In this document: positions 1 through 7,159 of the stretch, piece after piece
Position numbering within the stretch: the stretch's first letter is position 1
Layout of the letters: every line of letters begins with the position of its first letter
Assembly: GCA_964449675.1 (NCBI GenBank)
Contig: CAYVAR010000011.1
Span: 1 to 40,268, forward strand
Source: CAYVAR01 sp964449675
Lineage (GTDB): Bacteria; Patescibacteriota; Microgenomatia; UBA10105; UBA927
Length of the DNA stretch: 40,268 bases
Direction: 5' to 3'
Position numbers and translations under genes: made by a program
Notes under the pieces: model-generated
What the model saw: the letters and a program-made list of their open reading frames with translations, nothing else
What the model was told of the DNA's origin: nothing
Database searches by the model: none

Positions 1-310
1 TCATCCCTCACGCGGCGTCGCGTGGTCAGGCTTTCGCCCATTGCCAACGATTCCCAGTTGCTGCCATCCGTAGATGTATGGCCCGTGTCTCAGTGCCATT
101 GTGGGGGGTCGTGCTCTCACACCCCCTACCCGTCATAGCCTTGGTAGGCTTTTACCCCACCAACTAGCTGATAGGCACAAGGCCGCTCCTTTATCGTACG
201 GTTAAGTACTTTCCCCGTAAGGGGTCATGCGGTATTACCCCGTCTTTCGACGAGCTATCCCACAATAAAGGGTACGTTCCTTGCTTATCCTCACCCGTCC
301 GCCACTGTCC

Positions 311-743
311 AGACATCGGACTTCAGATTCCAGATTTCAGAAGTTGCGCTTCACTGTTGTTGACAGTTTATTTAGTTGTCGAGAAATTGTTTTGTAAACT
401 TCTGCAACTGTTTTGAGTTCAGAGATTGCAATCAAATTAAATTTCGACAAGGCAATTACTCGTAAATGAGTAATTGTTTCATCTGAAGAACTCATAGCTT
501 CAATAATAAATCTATGAAATTCTTTTTGTGATCTCTTTCGTCCAAATCCCTCAGCAATTATTGGTGGAATTGCTTTTGAAGAGCGAAGAATTTGCGATTT
601 AACATCTCTTAATTCATTAGGCAACTTTGAGACTATCGCTTCAACAAGCTGAAATGCTTCTAAAGCGAGGTGATACACTCGAAGTTTAGATACGTCCATA
701 ACTTCAGTGTATCAGATATCTGACATCCGAGGTCCGACATCCG
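311..743 (-). other. 16S rRNA intervening sequence (IVS) with terminal inverted repeat
   Basis: An insertion of about 430 bp in the V1/helix 6 region of 16S. Its ends (311-340 and 713-743) are complementary over about 30 nt with a few G-U pairs and mismatches, so the transcript can close into a long stem extending helix 6. Both arms consist of short repeated words such as CAGATTCCAGATTTCAG and GACATCCGAGGTCCGACATC. IVSs of this plan are known mostly from 23S rRNA, where RNase III excises them and leaves the rRNA fragmented. Whether this one is excised cannot be seen from sequence. Confidence 0.9.
337..699 (-). CDS. Four-helix bundle protein (IVS-encoded S23/IVP family)
   Basis: A 120-residue protein encoded wholly inside the 16S insertion, on the same strand as the rRNA. 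The length and the signature around residues 42-70 (SSKAIPPIIAEGFGRKRS, then EFHRFIIEAMSS) match the family first called S23 ribosomal protein or intervening-sequence protein, which folds as a four-helix bundle. The start ATG at 697-699 is followed by the typical family opening (DVSKLRVYHLALEAFQLVEAI). Its stop lies in the left stem arm. The role is unknown even for well-studied members; RNA binding or aid in IVS spread has been suggested. Translation would have to compete with rRNA folding. Confidence 0.93.
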   Translation of the reverse strand: MDVSKLRVYHLALEAFQLVEAIVSKLPNELRDVKSQILRSSKAIPPIIAEGFGRKRSQKEFHRFIIEAMSSSDETITHLRVIALSKFNLIAISELKTVAEVYKTISRQLNKLSTTVKRNF

Positions 744-765
744 AACCGTTCGACTTGCATGCTTA

Positions 766-808
<43 letters not shown>

Positions 809-850
809 AAAAAGAATTGACATGAAACATATGCTGCTTCATATCAAAAA

Positions 851-877
851 ATTATCCTATCACCATTCGATTGTCAA
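851..877 (-). promoter_or_regulatory. Probable 16S rRNA promoter
   Basis: On the minus strand, TTGACA (complement of 872-877) is followed after 15 bp by GATAAT (complement of 851-856). Transcription would start near 844, only about 30 nt before the mature 16S 5' end. The spacing is shorter than the usual 16-18 bp. The leader contains a small hairpin around ATGAA/TTCAT. No other -35/-10 pair is as good between 815 and 1110. Confidence 0.55.
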
Positions 878-902
878 AGTGCGAGTCTTCGAGCACTTTG
901 AC
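873..902. repeat. Perfect hairpin overlapping the rRNA -35 region
   Basis: GTCAAAGTGC (873-882) and its exact complement GCACTTTGAC (893-902) enclose a 10-nt loop. One arm contains the TTGACA -35 hexamer of the proposed rRNA promoter. It may be an operator, or one of the dispersed palindromes seen throughout the window. Confidence 0.6.
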
Positions 903-1069
903 CCTCCGATAGTCGCGCCGTGAGCCGTGAACGAATAGTTCTGAAAAGGCGAACGGCAAGACAAGGACGGGTCAAGGTGCGTTGTAATGAGCGCGTCCAT
1001 CCTCCTCCGCTCAAATTCGTCTCGAGGCTTACAGCCACGCAGACGAATGTTCGCTTCGGCGGATTGATG

Positions 1070-1110
1070 GTTAGTAAACTCGTAAATTAGTATTTACTCG
1101 TTAACTAACA
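1070..1110. repeat. Imperfect inverted repeat upstream of the rRNA operon
   Basis: Left arm GTTAGTAAACTCGTAAAT (from 1070) and right arm ATTTACTCGTTAACTAAC (1093-1110) are complementary with four mismatches and a short AT-rich loop. Apart from this, the hairpins noted and a weak ORF, the 815-1550 stretch shows nothing convincing. Confidence 0.5.
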
Positions 1111-1112
1111 CA

Positions 1113-1141
1113 TCAAAAAGCCCCGCCATTGTGCGGGGTTC
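1113..1141 (-). terminator. Rho-independent terminator upstream of the rRNA operon
   Basis: On the minus strand a stem CCCCGC / GCGGGG with a 7-nt loop (complement of 1121-1139) is followed by CTTTTTG. It would stop transcription arriving from the right before the rRNA promoter. Confidence 0.6.
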
Positions 1142-1225
1142 ACATGAACCTAGTTTCAATGACGTTGCCTCTTAGTCCCTCATTGCATAAGTATTATATG
1201 TATGTCTCTTATCCACGTCAATGAC

Positions 1226-1426
1226 CTATAACGTTCTTGGCATCGTCGTCGTTTTCTTTATGTGCACGAGCTGATCTGGGTACGGCATTCCTATCAGAGC
1301 AATTTGATCATCCATCGTCATATCTGCAAGCGCTTCCACGATGTTGTCAAATTCTATAGCAGCATGAGGCCAATGTTGATAGCTAAAATACGGCACTTGC
1401 CAATGCACACGGACAGCATCTCTCAT
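1226..1426 (-). CDS. Small hypothetical ORF, possibly real
   Basis: A 66-residue frame rich in acidic and hydrophobic residues (DNIVEALADMTMDDQIALIG). There is no clear ribosome binding site and no family resemblance. It lies between the terminator at 1113-1141 and a protease relic, in a stretch where neighbouring genes are decayed, so it may be a fragment of an older gene. Confidence 0.25.
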   Translation of the reverse strand: MRDAVRVHWQVPYFSYQHWPHAAIEFDNIVEALADMTMDDQIALIGMPYPDQLVHIKKTTTMPRTL

Positions 1427-1504
1427 CTCAAAAGATCTATTCGTATGACATGATGGATGACACTCTACGAATATGTTGTAAAACTATCTTCCACAACATT
1501 TTAA

Positions 1505-1534
1505 AGAACCAAGGCCTGGCCTCAAATTGGTTCT
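1505..1534. repeat. Palindromic element beside the protease relic
   Basis: An imperfect palindrome with outer arms AGAACCAA / TTGGTTCT around GGCCTGGCC. It resembles the GAGGCCAGGCCTC palindrome found at 3500-3521, 11611-11631 and 35630-35650, in diverged form. Confidence 0.5.
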
Positions 1535-1551
1535 CCCAACAATCTAGCCAA

Positions 1552-1722
1552 TCACCATAGGGAAAGGCAGGGGTCGCGTTTGAATGGGTCAAGGATAAAT
1601 CCCACAAGGTTCCTTTTTACCGTTTGCCCATTTGCGAGAATAAATTCTCTCTCCTCATCAGGTTTGATTCCTAGCTTTGCAAGCACAGTAGCGGGTACGA
1701 CCGAATAAATAGCTCCCGATGA
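1552..1722 (-). pseudogene. Decayed copy of a retropepsin-like aspartyl protease
   Basis: Translated on the minus strand, this stretch repeats the protein at 2996-3355 almost word for word (SGAIYSVVPATVLAKLGIKP, then EFILANGQ), then jumps directly to GFILDPFKRD, skipping about 38 residues that include the flap region and the second half of the fold. The N-terminal part is missing, and the catalytic Asp-Ser-Gly has become Ser-Ser-Gly. It ends at TGA (1552-1554). The sequence left of the match point is unrelated to the intact gene. It is a pseudogene made by internal deletion and 5' loss. Confidence 0.85.
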
Positions 1723-1739
1723 AAGCAAGACACTGTAAA

Positions 1740-2192
1740 CTACCTTCTTCGACCAAAATACTTAACTTTCCTTTCCCAGTGGGCCTCACTTGATCTCGTA
1801 TGTGCTCTAGGCACAAAGTTATTGTCAGGTTTTCTCTGTATCTTAAATCTCTTTCTATCACCTATTATTGCGTTATCGGTAAACTGATTAAATTTAGTAG
1901 TACTTTGTGCTTGTGGCTTATCACTAAGTCCAAGTAGGTATTCGCGCGCTTCGCTTGCAATTTGCTCCGCTGCCACCAGCTTCTCTCTTTGAATGAGTCT
2001 GGCACGCATTGCACCAACGTCATCGCCTCGACTTGTTTTTGCGTGATGCCAAGGCTCATCGTGATCCTTAACTCTGCTGACTCTTGAGGCTTTGGCCGGT
2101 GGCTTAGCTTCAAATCTTCTCGCAACTCGACGCAGGGCTTGCTGCGGTGTTGCGTCGTATTTACCAACAAATGTTGGTGGCGTTCCATGTCT
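1740..2192 (-). CDS. Hypothetical basic protein, no canonical start codon
   Basis: One frame stays open from just after a stop near 2204 to the stop at 1740-1742. The first in-frame ATG (2007-2009) gives 89 residues, but about 60 codons upstream read like coding sequence (GTPPTFVGKYDATPQQALRR). The product is rich in Arg, Lys and Gln, with a helical segment (REKLVAAEQIASEAREYLLG). I do not recognise the family. Either an unusual start is used near 2192 or the original start was lost, as expected beside two relic genes. It diverges from the glycosidase at 2245. Confidence 0.35.
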   Translation of the reverse strand, partial: RHGTPPTFVGKYDATPQQALRRVARRFEAKPPAKASRVSRVKDHDEPWHHAKTSRGDDVGAMRARLIQREKLVAAEQIASEAREYLLGLSDKPQAQSTTKFNQFTDNAIIGDRKRFKIQRKPDNNFVPRAHTRSSEAHWERKVKYFGRRR

Positions 2193-2244
2193 ATTTATAC
2201 TTTACCAATGCAGTCATAGAATTGATAGTACAATATACAAAGCT

Positions 2245-2991
2245 ATGAAATACGTTGCGCTCCTCATAGCAATGATCGTTGCTATTCTCGTATTCAGATT
2301 GCAATCACCACAAAAAGTTTCACTGCCATTTGTACAAAAGAGTGTTACGCCCAGCCCCATTAAGATTTCTCCTGATTATGAAATTAAACTCGGAGAATAT
2401 ACTTTTGCGACCTTTTGGCAGAAGATCGATGCAGCTACCCTAAAACTCATTCCAAACTTTGACGAAAAACGCACTGCTTCTGAAATTATAGAACGTGAAC
2501 AGTGTAGCTATGGAGCAAGCGGAGGATTTTATACAACAGACAATAAACCAACTGGATTATTTATTTCCGACGGAACGAATTTTTCATCTTCTGTAACTAA
2601 CGCGACGTTTAACGGATTTTTTATTAAAAATCAAAACACGATTTCTATCCAATTAAGCCCACCAAACTCCCCTCTTGATTTTGCGCTCCAAAGTGGCCCA
2701 TATATGACACCAAAGACAAAACTTGGCATTCGCAACGATTCGCTCGCACGGCGCGTTCTCGTTGCGCGTACACAAAACAATACGTGGTATTTTCTCGCGA
2801 TAACAGAGAAAGACAATTCCTTTAATGGACCGCTATTAGCTGCGGTACCAGATATCTTAGGAAAACTTCCACTTGGTATTTCAGAAGCACTCAATCTCGA
2901 CGGCGGTTCAGCCTCTGCGTTTTATAGCGCCCGAGGCGCTCGCCTCGGCGAACTAACACCCATCGGCAGCTTTTTTTGTGGAAAAAGGTAA
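2245..2991 (+). CDS. Phosphodiester glycosidase (NAGPA) family protein, membrane-anchored
   Basis: A 248-residue protein with one N-terminal hydrophobic segment (residues 2-18, YVALLIAMIVAILVF), then a domain like the phosphodiester glycosidase family of the mannose-6-phosphate uncovering enzyme: GASGGFYTTDNKPTGLFISD, a central SGPYM, and a C-terminal NLDGGSASAFY that fits the family's DGG motif. I use the ATG at 2245 because it begins the membrane segment; the longer upstream frame has no support. It probably acts outside the membrane; the substrate is unknown. A perfect palindrome (CCGAGGCG / CGCCTCGG, 2931-2948) lies in frame near the C-terminus. It is convergent with the protease at 2996, with a 4-bp gap. 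Confidence 0.85.
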   Translation: MKYVALLIAMIVAILVFRLQSPQKVSLPFVQKSVTPSPIKISPDYEIKLGEYTFATFWQKIDAATLKLIPNFDEKRTASEIIEREQCSYGASGGFYTTDNKPTGLFISDGTNFSSSVTNATFNGFFIKNQNTISIQLSPPNSPLDFALQSGPYMTPKTKLGIRNDSLARRVLVARTQNNTWYFLAITEKDNSFNGPLLAAVPDILGKLPLGISEALNLDGGSASAFYSARGARLGELTPIGSFFCGKR

Positions 2992-2995
2992 TACA

Positions 2996-3355
2996 TTATC
3001 CTATCACCATTGGAAGAGGAAGAAGATCACGTTTAAATGGATTCAGGATAAATCCCATTGCCTCAAGTGTAGTTGCTCCCAAGAGGGTGCTATCGTCTTT
3101 TTTGCCAAATACCACCGGCGCGCCACCCGTTCGACCTTTATAAGAAAAGCGCGCAATGCCAATTGACCGTTTCATCTTCTGCCCATTGGCAAGGATAAAC
3201 TCACGATCTTCGTCGGGTTTTATTCCAAGCTTCTCAAGAACAGTAGCTGGCACGACAGAATAGACTGCTCCAGAATCAACCATAAATTCTAGCGTCAATG
3301 ATTTTTTAATATTGGCAGGATGAGAGATCGTGATTGGAAGATTCGTTAATCCCAT
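2996..3355 (-). CDS. Retropepsin-like aspartic protease
   Basis: A 119-residue single-lobe aspartic protease (clan AA). The catalytic motif FMVDSGAVYSVVP is at residues 24-36, a flap-like region lies in the middle, and the second hydrophobic-Gly motif LLGATTLEAMGFIL comes near residue 95. Single-lobe members act as homodimers. There is no signal peptide or membrane segment. TATAAT (complement of 3364-3369) lies 8 bp before the ATG with no Shine-Dalgarno, suggesting a leaderless mRNA. A truncated copy lies at 1552-1722. Confidence 0.88.
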   Translation of the reverse strand: MGLTNLPITISHPANIKKSLTLEFMVDSGAVYSVVPATVLEKLGIKPDEDREFILANGQKMKRSIGIARFSYKGRTGGAPVVFGKKDDSTLLGATTLEAMGFILNPFKRDLLPLPMVIG

Positions 3356-3400
3356 ATGTCATTATTATATCACTAAACTCCATAAGACTAGTGTCCCGAT

Positions 3401-3490
3401 ACAAATCCTTTAACGGTCCGTTGCCAGCTGCGGTACCAGATATCTTAGGAAAACCTCCTCGCTATCGGCAGTTTCTTCTGCGGGAAGTAA
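3401..3490 (+). pseudogene. Relic of a second phosphodiester glycosidase gene
   Basis: This stretch repeats nucleotides of the intact gene around 2817-2866 (shared run GCTGCGGTACCAGATATCTT), then skips over 100 bp and rejoins the intact gene's 3' end: ATCGGCAG, then codons for FFCGK and a TAA at 3488-3490. It is what remains of a duplicate after a large internal deletion, matching the fate of the duplicate protease at 1552-1722. Confidence 0.85.
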
Positions 3491-3499
3491 AGACAAGAT

Positions 3500-3521
3500 A
3501 ATCAAGGCCAGGTCTTGAATT
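3500..3521. repeat. Palindrome of the GAGGCC/GGCCTC type (diverged copy)
   Basis: AATCAAGGCC and GGTCTTGAATT flank a central A. It is a diverged copy of the perfect 21-bp palindrome inside mrdA (11611-11631) and fmt (35630-35650), placed 10 bp after the glycosidase relic. Confidence 0.6.
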
Positions 3522-3532
3522 ACTTGAATTTC

Positions 3533-4789
3533 TCATTTTGTTCGCGCTCGTACTCGACGTACGGTACTAACTACCATAGCACCTTGATCGTTTTGATGCG
3601 GCCGGATTGTAGCAGCGCCATCAACGATATAGGTCAGCGAGTTCTGATCGGGTGATACGTTATCATATACACTCACGACACCTACTCGATCAGCTACAAC
3701 CTCAAATCCAAACTCTTCTAGTACTGTCACGAGGTATGCTTCATACACGTCTTGTGAAAGTGAAGACACTACCTGCATAACCGCAAGAGTCCACTCTCTC
3801 AGATTCATATCATCCACTTCATCTATGGGGATAGGAGCAATAAGCTTAGCAAGTCGATGCGTTGCTAAAATTAGTCGGAATAGCTCAGGATCTCCCTGTA
3901 CTCGCAAGAACGACTCTATATCCTTCTCGGTCATATTTTTCCCTCCGTAACGTCCCTGCAATCGCGCAAGCATCAGAAGCCAATCAACGACGTTTTCCCA
4001 AATATCAACGTTTGGATGATACGGTATATTTGGTGTGAACGTACCACGCAATTCGCCTCTACGATCAACGCTAATTTCAACACCTTGGGTACGTCTGACA
4101 TCTTCAGTAGTTCGTTTATGATATTCTCCCCAAAAACCTCCGCTTTTTCGTATAGATCCAGGCTTTAGTTGCAAAAATCCGTATTTGTTCTTTATGTATT
4201 CAGTCATGCGAATAAGCCGGTCATGCGTAACACCGAGAAGAAAATCAGGACTTGGAGTGATGTCCTGAAGTGCAACGATGAGTCCTCCTGGTCCTAGACG
4301 CCTGGATAAATCAGAAATGACCTCTGTCATTTTCGACTCAGGTAGCACGTGGAGAGATGATATCGCAATCACAGCTTGTAACGAACCAAGGTCGATCTCA
4401 TCATACGGAGGAGACTCTCGTGCTATATGGGAGGCATTTACCGGAATTCTCCCCTGAGATACTCCATTGTTAAATGCATCGACTTGCGGATCGATGCCGA
4501 TAATGTTGAGATGTTGTAACGCAGGATCAAGGGGATAGTGTTTCCCCTCGCCGATTCCCCAATCGACTACCGTTGAACCAGCGGGTAGTTCATGAAGAGA
4601 ATCGACAAGCGCAAAACGACACAACGCATAGCAATTAGGCCCTAAGAATTCTCGTTCTCTTGCAATATCGTCTAGATCCGCTTGTGTCCAACTAAAAGCG
4701 TCTCGGGTGCCTTGGATGCTTTGGATGTATCGTGTTAAAGGTAATGGAAGACTTTGTAACGTTGATTCGAAATCTGGCGTACGAACCAT
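3533..4789 (-). CDS. Class I SAM-dependent methyltransferase
   Basis: A 418-residue protein. SAM-binding motif I is STVVDWGIGEGKHYP (residues 72-86), with an acidic strand-2 end at NIIGIDPQ (about 95-102), a later LQAVIAISSLHVL strand and LGPGGLIVALQDI (about 165-178), the order of a Rossmann-fold methyltransferase. About 240 residues after the core have no motif I recognise and may bind the substrate. No membrane segments. The substrate cannot be predicted. It stands apart from its neighbours by 40-50 bp gaps. Confidence 0.78.
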   Translation of the reverse strand: MVRTPDFESTLQSLPLPLTRYIQSIQGTRDAFSWTQADLDDIAREREFLGPNCYALCRFALVDSLHELPAGSTVVDWGIGEGKHYPLDPALQHLNIIGIDPQVDAFNNGVSQGRIPVNASHIARESPPYDEIDLGSLQAVIAISSLHVLPESKMTEVISDLSRRLGPGGLIVALQDITPSPDFLLGVTHDRLIRMTEYIKNKYGFLQLKPGSIRKSGGFWGEYHKRTTEDVRRTQGVEISVDRRGELRGTFTPNIPYHPNVDIWENVVDWLLMLARLQGRYGGKNMTEKDIESFLRVQGDPELFRLILATHRLAKLIAPIPIDEVDDMNLREWTLAVMQVVSSLSQDVYEAYLVTVLEEFGFEVVADRVGVVSVYDNVSPDQNSLTYIVDGAATIRPHQNDQGAMVVSTVRRVRARTK

Positions 4790-4840
4790 AGATAGTTATG
4801 TATATAGGGCTGAAGATAATTATGGTTGTGTGAAAACACA

Positions 4841-5491
4841 TTATAAGATAGCAGACATAATAAGAGCAAATGCGCTCCCAACCATCCCCCCACCAATGAT
4901 ATCACTTAGCCAATGGTGGCCGAGGTAGATTCTGCTCACAGATACGAGTAATACATATAATCCCAATGACAAACCAATAACGACGCGCTTTTTCAATGAT
5001 AAATGACCAATGCTAAATGCTAAATATGAAACAATGCTTAGAAACACTGCTCTGGCGGCGTGGCCGGAAGGATAAGAAAATTCATCGTTGATGTAGTATC
5101 TGGGAAAAATTGTCGTTGGGTTTTTGATCATAAAAAACGGAGGCGTCGGGTGATGAACGACAGTTTTCCCGTAACTTTCTGCCAACACAAGAAGTGTAAA
5201 TACCATCGGAATAACTATTGCTCTCCATCCTTTGCGTTTGAGCGCGAGTATTGTGAGTACAAAAACAGCAATGATGGATACTTCTGGACTAGCCAAAAAT
5301 GTTGATCCTTCCATGACTTCGCCAACCATGCGCGCTGTGCGAAGCCTCTGGGATTTATCAATACGTTCCTGTAATTTAACCGTCAATGCAAAATCGACAC
5401 TACGCATCCCTCCTTGTTTAATATATCTGCTAAAAAGAGCAAAAAATACTAAAAGCACAATGCCGACGAAGAGAAGTATTTTTCTATTCAT
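4841..5491 (-). CDS. PAP2-family phosphatase, membrane protein
   Basis: 216 residues with five or six hydrophobic segments. PAP2 motifs 2 and 3 are intact (SYPSGHA near residue 140; SRIYLGHHWLSD near 185). Motif 1, normally K-x6-R-P, reads KTVVHHPTPP, so the arginine is replaced. Intact PAP2 enzymes dephosphorylate lipid phosphates such as undecaprenyl diphosphate or phosphatidic acid. The altered motif may lower or change activity. Its start overlaps the end of the SpoU methyltransferase gene by 8 nt, so the two are probably cotranscribed. Confidence 0.85.
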   Translation of the reverse strand: MNRKILLFVGIVLLVFFALFSRYIKQGGMRSVDFALTVKLQERIDKSQRLRTARMVGEVMEGSTFLASPEVSIIAVFVLTILALKRKGWRAIVIPMVFTLLVLAESYGKTVVHHPTPPFFMIKNPTTIFPRYYINDEFSYPSGHAARAVFLSIVSYLAFSIGHLSLKKRVVIGLSLGLYVLLVSVSRIYLGHHWLSDIIGGGMVGSAFALIMSAIL

Positions 5492-6011
5492 GCTGTTTCA
5501 TGATTTCGTAGAGTACAATTCCTAGTGACACCATAACATTTAAACTTTTGTTTACCCCCCACATCGAAAGTTCAACAATCGTATCTGCCATATTCAACAC
5601 TTCCTTGGATACTCCATTGGTCTCATGGCCTACAACAATCGCAAGCGGAAATTCGTACTTCACTTTATAAAAAGGCTTACTTCGTGTATCCTGCTCTACT
5701 GCAATAACGCGACAATTCAACTCACGACATATCTCAACTGCTTCTTTTGCAGTGCTCTTATATTCCCACGATACCCAATTCCATGTATTAATAGACGCTT
5801 TTTTGATGCGGGAGTTAGGAGGCGTAAGTGTCTCTCCACACAAAAATATCTTTTCAGCCGCCACAGCGTCGGCCAGGCGAAAAATAGATCCCACATTATA
5901 CGTATCTAAAACGTTGTCTAAAATAATATATAATGGATTTTTCTTGATTGATTTAGCAGCTTCGGGATCCGGATCGGTCGTCCGAAGTTCCTTTGCATTA
6001 AGTTTTATCAT
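5484..6011 (-). CDS. TrmH/SpoU-family RNA 2'-O-methyltransferase
   Basis: A 175-residue SPOUT methyltransferase. The three family motifs are visible: NVGSIFRLADAV (residues 40-51), IVVGHETNGVSKEVL (about 127-141) and LSMWGVNKSLNVMVSLGIVLYE (C-terminal knot). It is a stand-alone catalytic domain, like TrmL/TrmH types, so the target is a tRNA or rRNA ribose; which nucleotide cannot be told. A perfect TATAAT (complement of 6018-6023) lies 6 bp before the ATG with no Shine-Dalgarno, so the message is probably leaderless. Confidence 0.9.
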   Translation of the reverse strand: MIKLNAKELRTTDPDPEAAKSIKKNPLYIILDNVLDTYNVGSIFRLADAVAAEKIFLCGETLTPPNSRIKKASINTWNWVSWEYKSTAKEAVEICRELNCRVIAVEQDTRSKPFYKVKYEFPLAIVVGHETNGVSKEVLNMADTIVELSMWGVNKSLNVMVSLGIVLYEIMKQHE

Positions 6012-6075
6012 TGACCTATTATAGTTACTTACGATAAAAATTCACATCGGCTAGCTACAATTTCTTACCTACCGC

Positions 6076-6112
6076 GTTGACAAATATAAGCTTAAGCATG
6101 AATTTGTCAAGA
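6076..6112. repeat. Inverted repeat TTGACAAAT / ATTTGTCAA
   Basis: Nine-bp perfect arms around an AT-rich loop, between the SpoU gene and the end of the next PAP2 gene. The words resemble the 36-bp palindrome at 29914-29949. It may act as a hairpin at the 3' end of the PAP2 message. Confidence 0.45.
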
Positions 6113-6655
6113 AGATTTCGAAAGATTTTTTCTTATGAGAGGTTCCGTACTTAGAGTAATGACCCCAATACTCCATCCAATCAATCCTCCGCCAATAACA
6201 TCAAGCGGATAGTGTTTGCCTAAATAAATTCGAGAAAATGAAATAAGAATTGCAAGCACGTAAAATACCCATTTCCATTTAGGCTCTTTAGTGGACAAGA
6301 CGACCGCCATGGCAAAGGCTATCGTTGCGTGTCCAGAGGGAAAAGAAAATCCTCCGTTATCTCCACCCACGACGATTGCACCAAACTGGGCTATCGGACG
6401 AAGCCTGCCGACCAATGGCTTGAGTACAACTTCAACCACTGCCCAGCTTACACTGCCGGCCATAAGAAGCGGAGCCAACAACGTCGGATCCTTTTTTTCT
6501 TCTTTCCAAAGGAGGATGGCCCCAAGGACAAACCAAACTATCCCCGCTGTTCCAATACCGGAAAAAAACGTTCCAACAAGGTCAAAAAATGCAGTATGGG
6601 GAAGGTAATTGAGAAGGAAAAAAAGTGAGGTGTCTAGTGCGAGAAGTTTATCCAT
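6107..6655 (-). CDS. PAP2-family phosphatase (undecaprenyl-diphosphatase-like)
   Basis: 182 residues with about five membrane segments and all three PAP2 motifs: KPLVGRLRP (about 78-86), SFPSGHA (about 105-111) and SRIYLGKHYPLD (about 142-153). The length and motif spacing fit bacterial PAP2 enzymes that recycle undecaprenyl diphosphate. TATAAT (complement of 6662-6667) lies 6 bp before the ATG, indicating leaderless initiation. Unlike the paralogue at 4841-5491, its motif 1 is intact, so this copy is the more likely active enzyme. Confidence 0.9.
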   Translation of the reverse strand: MDKLLALDTSLFFLLNYLPHTAFFDLVGTFFSGIGTAGIVWFVLGAILLWKEEKKDPTLLAPLLMAGSVSWAVVEVVLKPLVGRLRPIAQFGAIVVGGDNGGFSFPSGHATIAFAMAVVLSTKEPKWKWVFYVLAILISFSRIYLGKHYPLDVIGGGLIGWSIGVITLSTEPLIRKNLSKSS

Positions 6656-6681
6656 ACCATCATTATAGACATTGTCTCGCT

Positions 6682-7044
6682 TTAGGGTGTAGGGGTGATC
6701 GTCGATAATGGCGATGTTACATTTGTCGGGGTAGGTGTTGCGCTCGGTGTTGGCGAGGTATTTGATGTAGGCTTGGGTGTTGGCGATGCCGTTGGTTTTG
6801 CTGTCGGTTTGGCAGTCGGCTTTGGAGTTGCTGTTGGTTTTGTGCTAACGGTTGGTTTGACTGTTGCTGACGGACTGGCAACAACTGGCGTGGGCGATAT
6901 AAAGACAACTTTTATAGCTCCTTCATCAGGTACCGGTGAAAGAGATCCTTTCTTAGAAAAAATCTTGCCAATGATAAGAAGCACAATAACGATACATCCA
7001 ATGACTATTGCAGTGGCAACGCGTGTCTTTTTCCGATTTTCCAT
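6682..7044 (-). CDS. Membrane-anchored Pro/Thr-rich protein
   Basis: 120 residues: a short basic N-terminus, one membrane segment (about 9-26, TAIVIGCIVIVLLIIG), then a low-complexity extracellular tail from about residue 50 of repeated (K/S)PTA and PTPT units. It looks like a surface stalk or wall-spanning linker. Such tails may be glycosylated; that is inference. The antisense Val/Gly-rich frame over it is a shadow of the repeat. Confidence 0.7.
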   Translation of the reverse strand: MENRKKTRVATAIVIGCIVIVLLIIGKIFSKKGSLSPVPDEGAIKVVFISPTPVVASPSATVKPTVSTKPTATPKPTAKPTAKPTASPTPKPTSNTSPTPSATPTPTNVTSPLSTITPTP

Positions 7045-7057
7045 ACCTTATAGGATA

Positions 7058-7158
7058 CTAACTCAAAGTTCAAAACGCAAATCTCAAAACTACAACTCAA
7101 ATCTTAAAAGTTTTGAGTTTTAAGATGTAGCTTTGAGTTTTGACATTTTAGCTTTGAG
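7058..7158. repeat. AAACTCAAA-type word repeat with inverted arms
   Basis: The gap before topA's 3' end is filled with words such as ACTCAAAGTTCAAAACGC, followed by their complements (AGTTTTGAGTTTTAAGATG, AGCTTTGAGTTTTGACAT). The RNA would form a long AU-rich hairpin. The same family recurs at 9449-9556, 36786-36898, and in frame in the O-antigen ligase (32293-32340, 32575-32637). Confidence 0.8.
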
Positions 7159-7159
7159 T

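Noticed and set aside
2092..2244. 51-residue N-terminal extension of the glycosidase
   Set aside because: It lacks a start signal, overlaps the divergent frame, and would place the signal-anchor segment in the middle of the protein.
6695..7123. Plus-strand frame of 142 aa, Val/Gly-rich
   Set aside because: It is the antisense shadow of the Pro/Thr repeat in the minus-strand protein; composition follows from the repeat and it lacks a ribosome site.
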